Positions 33,745 to 45,419 of a stretch of DNA of 64,000 nucleotides are shown piece after piece; the stretch's first letter is position 1; each line of letters opens with the position of its first letter. Source of the stretch: Taudactylus pleione. Lineage: Eukaryota; Chordata; Amphibia; Anura; Myobatrachidae. The DNA lies in the NCBI GenBank assembly GCA_031769625.1, contig JAUIMM010000015.1:24423001-24487000 (forward strand). Reading direction: 5' to 3'. Under the pieces are notes generated by a model, which worked only from the letters and a program-made list of their open reading frames with translations, did not search any database and had not been told where the DNA came from. The position numbers and the translations under genes are program-made.

Positions 33745-34880
33745 ACAAAAACTATATTCAAAACCATCAGTAGTTAAATATCTGTAGTTAAATGGATAGC
33801 AAGTTCAATGGCATTTTCAAGGCAAAGATTAACTTTTTGTTAAACATTCCTGTACATGTGAGGAATTGCGTTTCTGGAAAGATAGAATTGAGATGGAATT
33901 TGGTTGTGTGGACATCAACTAATTGGCTAAAACCAGCTGCATTGATGGCAGATATTGGATGCAAATCTAATGCTAACATAGCCATCATGGCTTCAGTGAT
34001 CTGCTGTGCAACAGATTGGCAGCTGTCATACTTGGATCTGAAACAATCATTTGCAAAAGCAACCATTTGTTGTTTGAAATTACTAGTCTTCTTGGTGCAT
34101 TTCTATGAAGAAGATTCTACCCTAGCAGCAACCCTAGTGTGCATGGATTCTTCTTGAAAATTGTGGATTACATTAGGGGAGAATTAGTTTGATAATGCCA
34201 ATTGGATGCAGAAGGACTACCTCTGATTGCTAATGATGAGGTTGATGAGTAAGGTGCAAACAGTGGAGATTGCATGTGCTGGTAAATATTCATGCTGCTG
34301 GTAGCTGATGCTGGACTGCTTGTATATGAATTTCCAGATTTTTATAAACAACTTGAATGAACTAGCTGCAAATGATGCAACATTAAGAAGGTGCCTAGAT
34401 GTTTAACATCCCTCCCTCTACTTACTTTGGCACTCCAAATGCCACAACTGTCTTAGCAAATGTCAGGATTTGGGTAAAAATATTTCCAAATGGAAAAGGT
34501 GGCTTTTTTGGTCTTATGCCCAGTCATGACTTTGCACTTCTTATCACTAGTATAAAGTTCTGCCACTGGTGGCTGACTTACTTAGACACAAGCTACATCA
34601 TCTTCCTGAATTTTATCAACTTGTTCTTATTCAAAACATTCATCATCATCTTAATCATCATCCTGATTAATGTCAGATACACAATGATCCCCCTCAGACA
34701 TTTGCACAGTTATAACTTCTAAAGTAGCATGTCTACACCATCATTACTTTTACTACTATTCATTCTCACGCTTGCAGAGGGTTCATAAATGGTGGAAGAA
34801 ATCTTCTCTAGGATTACAGTGCCAGACTAAAAAATGTAAGACTCACACATAGCACTTGTTGATACCCTTAGATTCTCCTC
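33745..34880 (-). pseudogene. Transposase N-terminal half remnant (copy F)
   Basis: The minus-strand frame at 33788-34066 includes SKYDSCQSVAQQITEAMMAM and AINAAGFSQLVDV, matching about residues 415-455 of the intact protein. The region 34170-34880 on the minus strand retains finger and acidic linker segments in several frames. Extensively decayed. Confidence 0.7.
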
Positions 34881-34905
34881 AGAACTCAGTTGTTCTTCAG
34901 TCTTA

Positions 34906-35772
34906 CAGGGGTATTCAATATGGGTGCGATAACATCGTTTTTGCGTTAATATTGCAATTATGACGTCATTATCGCAGGTTTTACTTTTACACCCTATTCA
35001 ATTTCAAAGACTTATCGCAGTTTTAAGAAGTCTTTGATAAAAAACGGTGATAACTTTTCACCATTGAATAGGTGTTGAAAAAAAGTGCAGAATTGGGGTT
35101 TAGGTGTGCAGGCTTAAAAAAAATTAGCCTGCACACTTGAGAATGACTTTTAAAAAATAACTGTGTCAAAAAAAGTTTTAAAAAAATAGGGACACCCCAA
35201 AAAATTAATTAAAAAATTGAGGTGCAAAAAAAAAATGGGAAAAAATCGTTAAACAATAGGGAAATAGGTTCAGGGCTATTCTGCAAGTATGCGGCAGATG
35301 TTTTCTAGAATAGAATTATAGCGGAAGGTGCACAAATGCAGAATTTAAAAAAAATTAATTTAGGGACACCAAAATATGCTAGTACCCATTTTCATGTACC
35401 CCAAATTTGATAGGACCACTTAAAAAAATGAAAAAAAAAATAACCTAAGTGCTCTTCTGCATCACTTCTTCAATGTCGGGAACAAAACACCTGCTGCAGC
35501 TATTTAAATCCCCGACTTTCAATTAAAGGCTAAAACAGGGGTACCCATAGTGTTCCCCCATGTTTTTACAACTTTAGGGGGGTCTTACAATTATTTTAAG
35601 GAAAAATTTGTAACTTTACGCAAATCCAACTTCGGAGTTTCCCGTTTTCGTTAATTTTATATTGAATACGGGGATAAGCGGGAGCGCGCACCATACCTTA
35701 ACGCAGAAAAAAACTCTGATATGAAACGTTAACTTCAACAGTGAAGTTAACGTTTCATAATGAATACCCCTC
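34906..35772. mobile_element. PIF/Harbinger-like element, AGGGGTATTCAAT ends, TTA duplication
   Basis: CAGGGGTATTCAATA at the left pairs with ATGAATACCCCTC at the right. TTA lies at 34903-34905 and 35773-35775. Interior arms include GTTAACTTCAACAGTGAAGTTAAC near the right end, a perfect hairpin. 867 bp, with no transposase frame. Confidence 0.75.
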
Positions 35773-35775
35773 TTA

Positions 35776-35892
35776 GGGGTATATTTACTAAAGTGCAGAT
35801 TCTAGCTATTATCTTCTAGAAGGTGCTAGATAATTGTGGTTGCTATGGGCAACTTCTCAACTTCTAAAAACCTGCACTTTAGTAAATATACC
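35776..35892. mobile_element. Small Harbinger-like MITE, GGGGTATATTTACTAAAGTG ends
   Basis: GGGGTATATTTACTAAAGTG on the left pairs with CACTTTAGTAAATATACCCC on the right. TTA at 35773-35775 and again just after the right end. It abuts the preceding MITE and shares its TTA. Related copies occur at 36399 and 61905. Confidence 0.8.
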
Positions 35893-36398
35893 CCTTAGTG
35901 TTTGTTTTGAGCACAGATTTTCTTGTTTTAGAGGTGACACATCTAGACTCATAGCGAGAAGGTGGTGCATGCGAGGTTACAGCTGGCTGACTGTGTTTGG
36001 CTCCGGCTTTCACAATATGAATTGTAGTGCATGAAAGAGCCATAACAGGACCACAACTTGCAAAAAAAGGTAATGGTCTGAGCCTTTCCTTGCAACTGTA
36101 TGTGTTGTATGGCACGTTGACAATTTTAAGTTTTTCAGCAGTAACTTTTCCCTTCATAATTCGAACTTAGAAGTGATGTTTTCTTAAAGATCGTCACATT
36201 TTATTTAGATTTGGAGTGTCCTTTCTTAAACCTTATCAACCCTTGATCTTTATAAAAGTAGATGTTGAAGAAGAACTATGACTGCCAGCACTAATACTGG
36301 GATACTCCTGTTCTTCAACAGAGTGATTTATGATTGATTTACACCAGGACAGGAGTAAAGTTACTGTACTTGAACTTGTAACTGCCACCACACTAAGG

Positions 36399-36573
36399 GG
36401 TATATTTACTAAAGTGTAGGTTTATAGAAGTGGAGATGATGCCCATAGCAACCAGATTCTAGCTATTATCTTCTAGAAGGTGCTAGATAAATGATAAGTA
36501 GAATCTAATTGGTTGCTATGGGCAACATCTTCACTTCTATAAACTCGCACATTAGTAAATATATTCCTAACTG
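36399..36573. mobile_element. Harbinger-like MITE, second copy of the GGGGTATATTTACTAA family
   Basis: Starts GGGGTATATTTACTAAAGTG and ends TTAGTAAATATATTCC, flanked by TAA on each side. Interior GTTGCTATGGGCAACATC is shared with the copies at 35776 and 61905. Confidence 0.75.
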
Positions 36574-36639
36574 AACGTACAATGAGATAGGGAAATAAGG
36601 AACTGTTACCTTTATCATGTACTTTATTCAAAAACTTTA

Positions 36640-37130
36640 AATTTTTTTCTTTATCAGAAAAAAATGTCTTAATTTATCTTTTATTATTTATGGTGCAGAT
36701 GATGGGGTCAAAAACAACCAGTTAGTATAGCAATATACACTGCCTCTTGAACACACACAATATTCCCTGGAATTAGATATTATAACTTTTAACAAAGAGA
36801 CTTGAGAATATTCTTTTAAACCAGAAAAAAATATATATTTTTTTAGCATTTATAATTTTGGTGTGCAGCTGACGGGGTCAAGCTCACACTGTAAGTACAG
36901 TAATATACACTGCCTCTCTAATACACCAAATGTTCCCTGGAAATATCTAAAGTTCATTAAAAGACTTGATTTTCTTTTAAACCAGAAAAATATTTTATCT
37001 TTGGGGTGCAGCTCACTCAGGAATGGCACAGTATTTTTTGGTCAGCTAAGCCTCCAATTACATTACTGTCTCTGCCCCAAAAGATATATACAGTATACCT
37101 TTCAAATGTGTACACAATAGGTGCAGCTCA
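36640..37130 (-). repeat. About 170-bp degenerate tandem repeat in the 5' part of copy F
   Basis: About three units share AAACCAGAAAAA, GTGCAGCTGACGGGGTCAA and AATATACACTGCCTCT. The position, upstream of the transposase, matches that of arrays in the other family members, but the unit sequence differs. Confidence 0.55.
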
Positions 37131-37639
37131 GACCAGGGGCGTGTTTTAGAGTAGAGATGAGCGGGTTCGGTTCCCCGAGAACCAAACCCACCCGAACTTT
37201 GGAATACGAGCTGAGATCCGAGTTGACTCGAGTTTTCCCGCCTGACTCGGGTCTCAAAATGAGGCAAAACATCATCATTCCACTGTCGGATTCTCATGGG
37301 TTTTGGACTGCATAAAAGGTCCTGCGATCTCCACCATTTTTCATTCCGGCTGTGGAGAGTGAAGAGAGAGGGGGCTGTAAATGTGCTGTTGCTGACGCTG
37401 TGCATAGGGCCTGGCTACTGTTGGCAATGTCACTCAGGGGCTGGCTGCTTATGTCCATAGTGGGTGGGGCTGGCTGTTGTCCAATATAGGGGCTGAATGG
37501 CTGTTGTCCTGTCCACTACATAGGGGCTGGCTGGCTGTTGTCCATAGGGGCTGGCTGCTGTCCATATAGGGGCTGGCTGTTGTCCTGTCCATAGGGGCTG
37601 GCTGTTGTCCATAGGGGCTGGCTGTGCTGCTGCTTTATC

Positions 37640-38290
37640 CAGGAGGGTGTTCTTCACCCCCAGTGTGACAAAATATATATATATTTTGTTCTGTGTGTGT
37701 GTGCATGTTAGCCACACTTATCAGCAATGTTGGTGCACAGGGGTGCTGCCTGTGTCATTTATCAAGGGGCTGCTGGCTCATCATGGGGTGCTTCCCCTCC
37801 TTTGTGTGAAAAAAATAAAGCTTTTTATTTCTGTGTGTGTATGCGCATTAGCCACACTTATCAGCAATGTAGGTGCGCAGGGATGCAGAGCTGCCTGTGT
37901 CATTTATCAAGGGACTGCTGCCTCATTCAGGGGTGCTTCACCCCAGTGGGAACAAAAATAAAAAAAAATTCTGTGTGCATGTTATCTTCACCCCCAGTGT
38001 GAAAAGAATAAAAACAATTTTTTGTGTGTGCGTGTTAGCCACACTTATCAACAATGTAATTGCACAGGGGTGCTGTGCTGCCTGTGACTCATTTATCAAG
38101 GGACTGCTACTTCATTCAGTTGTGCTTCCCCCCAGTGTGAAAAAATAAACTCAATTTTTTGTGTGTGCGTGTTAGCCACACTTATCAGCAACATAGTTGT
38201 GCAGGGGTGCTGCCTGTGTCATTTATCAAGGGGCTGCTGCCTCTTTCAGGGATGCACTTCACCCCCAGTATGTTTTTCTGTGTGTGGTTC
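37640..38290 (+). repeat. About 110-160-bp tandem array of copy G
   Basis: Four to five units contain TTAGCCACACTTATCAGCAA, GTGCTGCCTGTGTCATTTAT and CACCCCCAGTGTGA. The first part resembles the GCAGTAGCCGCACGTGCATC core of the copy I unit. A simpler array of GGGGCTGGCTGTTGTCCATA units precedes it at 37430-37630. Confidence 0.75.
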
Positions 38291-38326
38291 TGTGCATTAG
38301 TCGCAACTTAGCTGCACTATAACTGC

Positions 38327-40188
38327 TTGGTGACAGAAGAGCAGGATCCACATATCAGTCTTGTAGCTGTCGGCAGCAGTCATGATGACGATGTAAGGCC
38401 GTCAACGTCATCTATGAAGACCGATGCACCAGGTCTTAATTTAGGCCATGTAAAAAAAATCTACTTTTACCCTGTTAAAGAAAAAAAATCTAAAGCTAAG
38501 TTAGCTTTAGAGAAACAAAAAATTGGCAATATGCCATTCACTACACGAAGTGGCAAGGAAAGGATAAGGCCTTTGCCTTTATTTATGACTGCTAGTTGTA
38601 GTGATGATTTAAGCCCTTCTGCTTGTAGGAGAGGTACAAAAAAAATTAAAATTGTTAAGACGAGCAAGACACCGGTACCAACTGTGTGCTCCGAAAAAAT
38701 CACAAATTCCCGAGGAGAGTCCAAGTGTGTCCGCGGTTGTCATGTGTGAGCCTGACCTTTCTAATACTGTACTTGAAGGGGATCCTCCTTCCACCATTTG
38801 TGTGCCCTCTGCAAATGCGAGGATGAGCAGTACAAGTCAACATGCTGACGTAGAAATCAAGGATGCTTCTGTGGAATTGCACGAGGATGATGAGGAGGAT
38901 ATTTATGTAGTTGGCGATAACAACAAGGATAAGGAAGTCTATTATGATGACGTTGCTGCGGAGGATGTTTGTGTTAAAACTGTAAATCAGGCAACAGTTG
39001 TTGCTCATGGTGGGAAAAATCCCATTGTTGCCATGCTGGGCGAAAGACCAAAAAATCCACTTCCATTGTGTGGAATTATTTCCACCCAAATTCAGACAAC
39101 TTTTGCCAAGCCATTTGTAACCGTTGCCATGTAACAGTGAGTAGAGGTCAGGACCATAACCATCTAGGAACCGTCTCCCTGTTTTGTCACTTGCAGTGCA
39201 TTCACCAAATTGGAAAGGGTAATTCAAATTCTGAAACTTTGGGGACAAAAAACAAACAACAATCAGTCCAGTGTCACCTAGCTGCTCCCTTCTATCTGGA
39301 ACCAAGCACCTGCAATCTCCACCACCAACACCTGTATCATCATCAACATCCTCATTCGTGATCGGAAGTAGTCCTGCATCCAATTTCATAAGGACTGACT
39401 CCTCTCCTATCCGTTGTTCCTCAGAAGGATCATTGAGTGCTATGCCTGCTGCTGTTGCTGTCAGTGGTTCTTCATCCCAGAAGGGGACCAGGAGAAGACT
39501 ACTTTTAGTAGTTCAACCAAACAATTAACTGTCAAACAATCCTTTGCAGTTGCGAGCAAGTATGACAGCAAACACCCAGTTGCACAGCGGATTACTGATG
39601 CCATAACAGCTATGTTGGTATTAGATGTGCATCCAGTATCCGCCAATAATGCAGTGGGTTTTAGACAGTTAATGGAGGTCCTGTATCCCCCCTTAATATG
39701 TCCCTTCTAGATTCCACTTCTCTAGAATAGAAATCCCCAATTTGTATAAGGACATTAAAAAAAATCTTATTAATGTCCTCCGAAATGCCGATGTGCCCAC
39801 TGTCCACTTAACCACAGATATGTGGACAAGTGGTACAGGGTAAACTAAAGATTACATGACTGTAACAGCCCACTGGGTAGGTGTATTTGACTCCAACAGT
39901 GCAAACAGCAGGAGCAGCATCATCTAACAGTTCATTCAGAGGCAGGCCTCTCTGTGTATCATCGGTTTCACTAAGAGGCATACCACGGAGAACCTCTTAA
40001 AAAAACTCAGGGAAATCATTGCAAAATGGCTTACCCCACTTAGAAATCACAAATCCCAAGGAGAGTCCGACAATGCCAGCAATATTGTGCGAGCATTACA
40101 TGTACTGCTGGTGGTGATGCAGATCAGTCAGCAAAACCTAATGACCTCTTTGGGTCTGAAAGAACTGCCTACAATAAGTGACACGTAG
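38327..40188 (+). pseudogene. Frameshifted hAT transposase (copy G)
   Basis: Order follows the intact protein: GNMPFTTRSGKERIRP at about 38530, the acidic linker to 39000, a BED finger at about 39065-39205 with AICNRC and a CHLQCIH pair, KQSFAVASKYDS and RQLMEVLYP at 39540-39700, then a stop-laden core to 40188. At least three frameshifts separate the parts. The dimerisation region is lost. Confidence 0.8.
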
Positions 40189-41075
40189 AAAAAGGAGAGG
40201 GGTTTAACCCCCTATTGTTCCTCAGCACACTGAATAATACCTGCAACAATATATGAAGACTATATGGTCATAGAAATTCAGAGATATTAGTTGCATGCAT
40301 TTGCAAATACATGGGAGGCTGCTAGGCCATGTCACGGCTTCTCTGTTACTAGCAGTCCCTAACACTAAGGGGTTCATGTCCGTGGTGCAGGGCACCCCAA
40401 AAAAAATATCCAGCCCAGGACCCCCCCAGGGCATCACACGAAAATGGAAAAAGAGTGACAGTGCAGTGTAAAGTATAGATGTGTGTGAGTAATCATTAAG
40501 TGTGGAATGAGAGGTTAAAATATATGTGAAAAAATACATGAATAATAAACAAACATAAAAGGTGATGTGAAAAGCAACTATGTGTATTAAGTGGTGATGC
40601 CCTGAGGAGGCCCAGCCAGACCAGTCCCGGGGGCCCTATGCCCAAATGCTCACCCCAAAAGTAAAATATACCAATTATAAGGCCTCATGATAAAGGCACA
40701 TATATAATTTTGTCAAATGTAAGGCCTCATGATAAAGGCACATACATAAATGCATCCAAATTGAGAGCCAGCTTACCTGGGAGTCACACCTGGGAACTCC
40801 AACTAGCACTACTAGAACCAGCATGCCCTACTAAGGCTGGCTCCTTCATGCAACTCATAACAAACAAACAAAAATGGCAGCTGCTCAATCAATCTAGCAG
40901 TACTACTCAGGTGCATGAAAGGGAGGGGTCATACTAAGTAGAAAAAGGAGGGGGGTTTAACCCCCTATTGTTCCTCAGCAGACTGAATAATACCTGCAAC
41001 AATATATGAAGACTATATGGTCATAGAAATTCAGAGATATTAGTTGCATGCATTTGCAAATACATGGGACTCTAT
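40189..41075. repeat. Unclassified repeat with a 125-bp direct duplication
   Basis: The segment 40189-40312 (AGAAAAAGGAGAGG, then TTTAACCCCCTATTG) recurs at about 40939-41070 almost unchanged. Between the copies, AAGGCCTCATGATAAAGGCA occurs twice (about 40679 and 40721). The arrangement could be terminal direct repeats of a small element, but no target duplication or TG...CA ends were seen. Confidence 0.45.
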
Positions 41076-41750
41076 ACCACCATTTATTTTTATTTTTATT
41101 TTGCATGCATATTTATATAGATTCTGTGGCCACAGTACGGTTTTTTACATAATGTTCATTACTGTTTATGATTATATTGTACATTAAATATTTATGTGAC
41201 ATTTAGCACTCCTAGTTCTTTTTTTGTTTCTCTCTATTTATACAAAGAGACTAAGGATACAAGCTTTGTCAAAAAAGACAACACTTGTCGAAACGTGTTG
41301 GAAGCAGCATGCTTACAACCGGACCATCACGGCATTCACTAGGTGAGTAACATCGGACGACCAGGTCAGTGATCTCTGTGGGCAGAATTTCTCCACAATC
41401 TGGTTACGTGAGGCACATCCCCAATGATGCGCTGCTCCCAGTGCATTTGTGACTGATTTACCACCTAAAGATCAGACCGAGGAGAGGTGAAACAGCGGAG
41501 AAGACGTAAGTAGGGTAAGACAGGGTATGCTAATCCTTGGAGCACTGCACAATACCTGCACTCCAAAACACACCTGTGAAAGAGCTGAAACATTAATGGT
41601 GTGAAAGTGAAACAGTTTTCCCTACAGTGAGCAATATTTGTTCTTAATTGCAGCTTGGCTCAGTCCTGACTAATTTTATTCACTTGTTACTATTTAGTAG
41701 TTTTTTTATTTTTATTGTTTTATGGTTTATGATTTTTTATATACGTGGTC
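41076..41750. other. Unclassified sequence with a CGAAACGTGTTGG motif
   Basis: No protein. TTGTCGAAACGTGTTGGAAG at about 41286 resembles the motif at 26531, 42555 and 59975. Confidence 0.3.
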
Positions 41751-41928
41751 TGTCTAAAAATTTCAGTGAATGGTCTGATATATCTGTATGCAACAAGGTC
41801 ACTCATGCATGCTGACATGCATGGACATGTCTGGACCTGCCCCCAATCAGGGTTTGCCTGAGGCCGCCACCGCACTGCCATTGCATTCATTTCAACAGAG
41901 TGTCCCGAGCAGTGTGTGTCGAAGAGCA

Positions 41929-42114
41929 ATGGAGCAACAACACAACATTAAGTTCTGCTTCAAATTGGGTAAATCGCCGAAAGAGATGCACAAAATGTTG
42001 GTGAAAGTGTACGGGCAGGATGCTGTGAGTAGAAAATGTGTGTACGATTGGTTTGTACGCTTATGCAGTGGCAAGGAATCAGTGGAAGACAAGCTCCATT
42101 GCTGTTTGGTGTGA
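41929..42114 (+). pseudogene. Mariner-type transposase N-terminal fragment
   Basis: Sixty-one codons from an ATG include IKFCFKLGKSPKEMHKML, then VYGQDAVSRKCVYDWFVR and SGKESVEDK. This is the first helix-turn-helix (HTH_48 type) of mariner transposases. A stop follows immediately and the DDD catalytic part is absent. Probably the 5' end of a truncated or internally deleted mariner. Confidence 0.75.
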
Positions 42115-43040
42115 GCGCCTCACAGTCATTTGGTCTAAAATTGGGATTTTAGGGCACATTGGTCTTGGATTCAGAATTTCAGTTTAAAGCTCACAGTTAG
42201 AACAAACGATGTTAAAATAATATACAAAACATTGTCTCTTCATGATTAGAAGGCTGCGTTTTGTAGAATTGGTATGTTATTTGTTTTTCATTTAATCAGT
42301 GAACATTTTTGAGACTGAGCTTGAATTGTGGGATCGAAATTCAAGTTTATTTGCATAATTCTTTTTCTAAAATATTACACAATGTAGCCCTTAAAGCTCA
42401 ACCATGTTGGTACCTAATTGAAGAACATGTTCAAATTGGTTTGTCCTGCTTTAATTTAATTCACATTTGTACAAATTTTGTGGACATGATGTATTAACCC
42501 CAAAAATGCGGCCAAACCTCTGAAAACACCTACGGGTGTCTTTTTCAAGGTGTCGAAACATGTTGGAGAACTGAATAGGGGGATCACTTTTCCTTTACCA
42601 GCGGTCACCGTGTGGGACCAGAGGGATCATTTCTAGTCCTGAATATCCGGGTTCCATCTTTCTGCTTAACTGTATCCATGTGATCTTGCTGTGTGATATC
42701 TGGTACAGATATGATATACCCCCATATTTTATGTGTATAGTTGAATACATTTTTATTATGGGATATCCTGCACTATGAAAAGTGTTTTCCTTTTTATATG
42801 AGCATTGGAGGAAGCCATTCTATGTATGAGGACATAAAATAAACCTTGATAAGTCTTCATTAATGGTTTTCATGTAACCTACAGTGTGAGCATCGTTTAT
42901 GATCTGACTAAAGGTGCAAGGGCACTTGGGGGTGAAAGAAAGCTTTATATGCCTGCATGAATATTGTTTATGTAAGCCACAGTGTGAGCATTGCCTTTTA
43001 ATCTTTCCTCAATGTGTATGGCCACAATTATGTGAAAGAA
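42115..43040. other. Unclassified sequence
   Basis: AT-rich. GGTGTCGAAACATGTTGGAG at about 42550 is another copy of the CGAAACG motif. No gene recognised. Confidence 0.3.
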
Positions 43041-43064
43041 ACATCTTCCGGCTCCCGCAGTGAG

Positions 43065-43095
43065 TAATGGGAGTGACGTCATGACGTGACGTCAC
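43065..43095. promoter_or_regulatory. Palindrome with two CRE-like TGACGTCA sites
   Basis: ATGGGAGTGACGTCA and its exact reverse complement are separated by five bases (TGACG). This places TGACGTCA at 43074-43081 and at 43087-43094. CAGGTAAGT, a consensus splice donor, lies 70 bp downstream at 43164. Binding by CREB/ATF proteins is possible but not shown. Confidence 0.5.
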
Positions 43096-43204
43096 TCCCA
43101 TAATGCAAAGCGGCGGACGGAGGAGCTGATATCGGCAGCAGGACCAAGAGTAGGAGCGGGTTTCAGGTAAGTGGTTTTTTTTTTATTTATTTTGTCTCTA
43201 CTGC

Positions 43205-43800
43205 GAGGGGCGGGGGAAGGTGGATTACAACTGGGGGCACTACAAGGGGGGCTACTACTGGGGGCACTACAAGGGGGCTACTACTGGGGGCACTACAAGG
43301 GGGGGCTACTACTGGGAGCACTACAAGGGGAGATTACTACTGGGGGCACTACAGGGGGGATACTACAGGAAGCACTACACAGGGGGCTAATACTGGGGGC
43401 ACTACAAGGGGAGATTACTACTGGGGGCACTACAGGGGGGGATTACTAGGGGGAGAATACTACTGGGGGCACTACAAGGGGGAGGAAATACTACTGGGGA
43501 CACTACAAGGGGGGGATTACTACTGGGGGCACTACAAGAGGGGGGACTAATACTAGGGGCACTACAAGGGGGGGTCCAATACTGGGGGCACTATATAGGG
43601 GAAATACTACTTGGGGCACAAGGGGCACTCCACAGGGGGGACCACTACCGGGGGCACTGTAAAAGTGGCACTGCATAGGGGGTACCACTACTGGGGGCAC
43701 TGCATAGCGGAACTACTACTGGGGGCACAAGGGGCACTGCACAGGGGGGACCACTACCGGTGGCACTGTAAAAGGGGCACTGCATAGGGGGGCGGCAAAA
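43205..43800. repeat. GGGGGCACTACAAGGGG minisatellite
   Basis: About twenty units of roughly 24-35 bp: GGGGGCACTACAAGGGGG plus ATTACTACT or CTACTACT variants, with TAGGGGG versions toward the right. Length varies by a few bases per unit. It lies inside the hAT-like end at 43843. Frames through it are repeat artefacts. Confidence 0.9.
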
Positions 43801-43843
43801 AATATACTTGCTTACCAAAAAATTTGGGCTAGGGCCGGCCCTG

Positions 43844-44072
43844 CGTGAACCATTGGAACAAAGATTGGCACAAGAGTTTCTCTTTGTTTGTATATAACTC
43901 TGAAAAAGTCAGTTTGAAGGGGCTTGTCATAATCGACATATGCATTAAAAAGGTCATCAGTGGATATCTGAGATATCCGCTTTGGCCCACTGGCATTGTA
44001 GTCTTCATAGAATTCGACAGGGCTGCAATGTGCCGGCATGCACCAAACTCCGTAAAGCACAACTTTCTGTAG
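43844..44072 (-). other. Exon-like open segment, unidentified
   Basis: The minus strand is open for about 75 codons with protein-like composition: SPVEFYEDYNASGPKRISQ, then STDDLFNAYVDYDKPLQTD and FFRVIYKQRETLVPIF. It is preceded by CCATCTACAG, a possible acceptor, and cut at its other end by the hAT terminus at 43843. It could be a host exon, a processed remnant or part of a transposon gene. I do not recognise it. Confidence 0.3.
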
Positions 44073-44291
44073 ATGGAATTGCCTATAGAAGCTTATGAGC
44101 TTTCTCTTGCACAGTTCTATTCAGAGGGTTTTTATTTTAATGGCCTGGAAAGGAACTTGAGGGACCAGATCTTTGCAGTAGGGAGTGAATCCATGTTTTC
44201 TCTGCTGTAGAGCCTAATATTAGTTGATATAACATTTAGCAAATTATCAATGTTCGCAATGATCTAGAAAGAAAAACTTTTAACAAAATAC

Positions 44292-45174
44292 TTTGGGCTC
44301 TATTTACTACAATCCACATTTGTAATGCAGATTGTATTGTGAGATTACCGACTGAATTCGCATTGCAAATTCAGGCAATATCACAGGGATTTACTACAAA
44401 TCCCTTGCAGGGACAGAGCTTGCAGGAAAGCTCTGTCCCTGCGAATCCCGTGACTAGTGCCCGGCGCATTCGCCAACCAGCCGCTGCTGCTACCCCCCTT
44501 GGTGCTAAGCCCCGCCCCATCATTAAGCCTGGCCCCCGCACCCCCCCTCTCCCTTAATTACACTTACCTGCATGATCCGGGCTCGGTGATGTCCTCCATT
44601 TCCTCCGGTCGTATGATATCCCATACTGCACTGGGACCCGATCACCTGATGACCTGGCCGCAGTGCAGCATGGGAGACCAGCTGACCGGAGGGGAGACAT
44701 CACAGTAGCTCCGACCATCAGTCCCTAGAGTCAGGTAAGTTAATTTTATTTTTTACTTTTTTTTACACTGTATCAGCGTGTGGTCTGTTTAGACCACACA
44801 GCTGATTACTGGGACCGGCTCTGGGCTCTGCTCTCCCCAATAGAGCAGGGCAGGAGTCCGGTAACCAGGGTAGACCCTGGATAATGCCACCTCCAGGTGG
44901 CGTTATTATCACAGGGCTTTCTCCGGTGTTTTTTTACAATTTATTTTTAGTAACTTTGGTCAGATCACATTTCCCATTACAATTATGGGAAATGCGATCT
45001 GCTTACTAAAAATAAGTGATACTTAGGAGTTGGAGTAGAATTTTACGAATTCTACTCCAATTGCCCTTTAGTAACTGTAGGCGATACTAAAATAATGTGA
45101 AAAGGGTGTGAAAACACCCTTTTTCACTTTATTTTAGTAAAGTGAATGTTAAAAAATAGAGCCCTATGTATCTC
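44292..45174. mobile_element. MITE with GGGCTCTATTTACTA ends
   Basis: GGGCTCTATTTACTA on the left pairs with AAAAAATAGAGCCC on the right. Interior arms are also mirrored, as with AGTAAATxxAATTTTTAG pieces. The centre has GAGTCAGGTAAGTTAATTTT. The target duplication was not resolved. Confidence 0.6.
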
Positions 45175-45419
45175 CAATGTTATAGATAAATGTGAATAGG
45201 ATGCTGCCTACTAAGGAATGGAAATAGAATCCCACACTTTGAGAATTATTTTACAAAGCAAAGCAAGATCCCAAGGCACTATAGATATATTGATTATGTA
45301 AGGGTTAGGAGATTATTATTGTGCAGATATAATTCATTTTGTGAAGTGGAGTGTATTAATATATGCTTCAAAGTACCCAGATTAAGAATATACCACAAAT
45401 CATTGGAAATAGATATAAG

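Larger units (their letters stand above)
28809..37130 (-). mobile_element. hAT copy F: old, split remnant of the TAGAGATG family
   Basis: The minus strand carries the family 3' part at 28810-30180. The rest resumes at 33745 and continues to about 36340, with an array-like 5' part at 36640-37130. The LINE at 30187-33110 splits it at the CCACAT...GTGG site just after the catalytic TTDMWTSG region. Three Harbinger-like MITEs interrupt the 5' half. I could not place either terminus: the left is cut near 28809 and the right by copy G. Age is shown by dense stops. Confidence 0.65.
37152..40188 (+). mobile_element. hAT copy G, 3'-truncated
   Basis: Starts TAGAGATGAGCGGGTTCGG after TTTTAGAG (37144-37151). 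It carries the palindrome, a leader with a TATA-like CATAAAAG at 37311-37318, an array, and a frameshifted transposase as far as about residue 890. Homology stops at about 40188, where an unrelated repeat starts, and no 3' terminus or second TTTTAGAG was found. Truncation by a later rearrangement is inferred. Confidence 0.8.
43040..43843. mobile_element. hAT-type non-autonomous element end with minisatellite
   Basis: The right end reads GGGCTAGGGCCGGCCCTG, i.e. CAGGGCCGGCCCTAGCCC on the minus strand, a known style of hAT terminus. The matching left end was not found, so the left limit given is where related GC-rich sequence starts. The expected 8-bp duplication would be CGTGAACC (43844-43851), but no left copy was seen. 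Confidence 0.4.

Noticed and set aside
43171..43449. 92-codon Gly/Leu-rich frame
   Set aside because: Runs through the GGGGGCACTACAAGG minisatellite with irregular unit lengths, so the frame is a repeat artefact.
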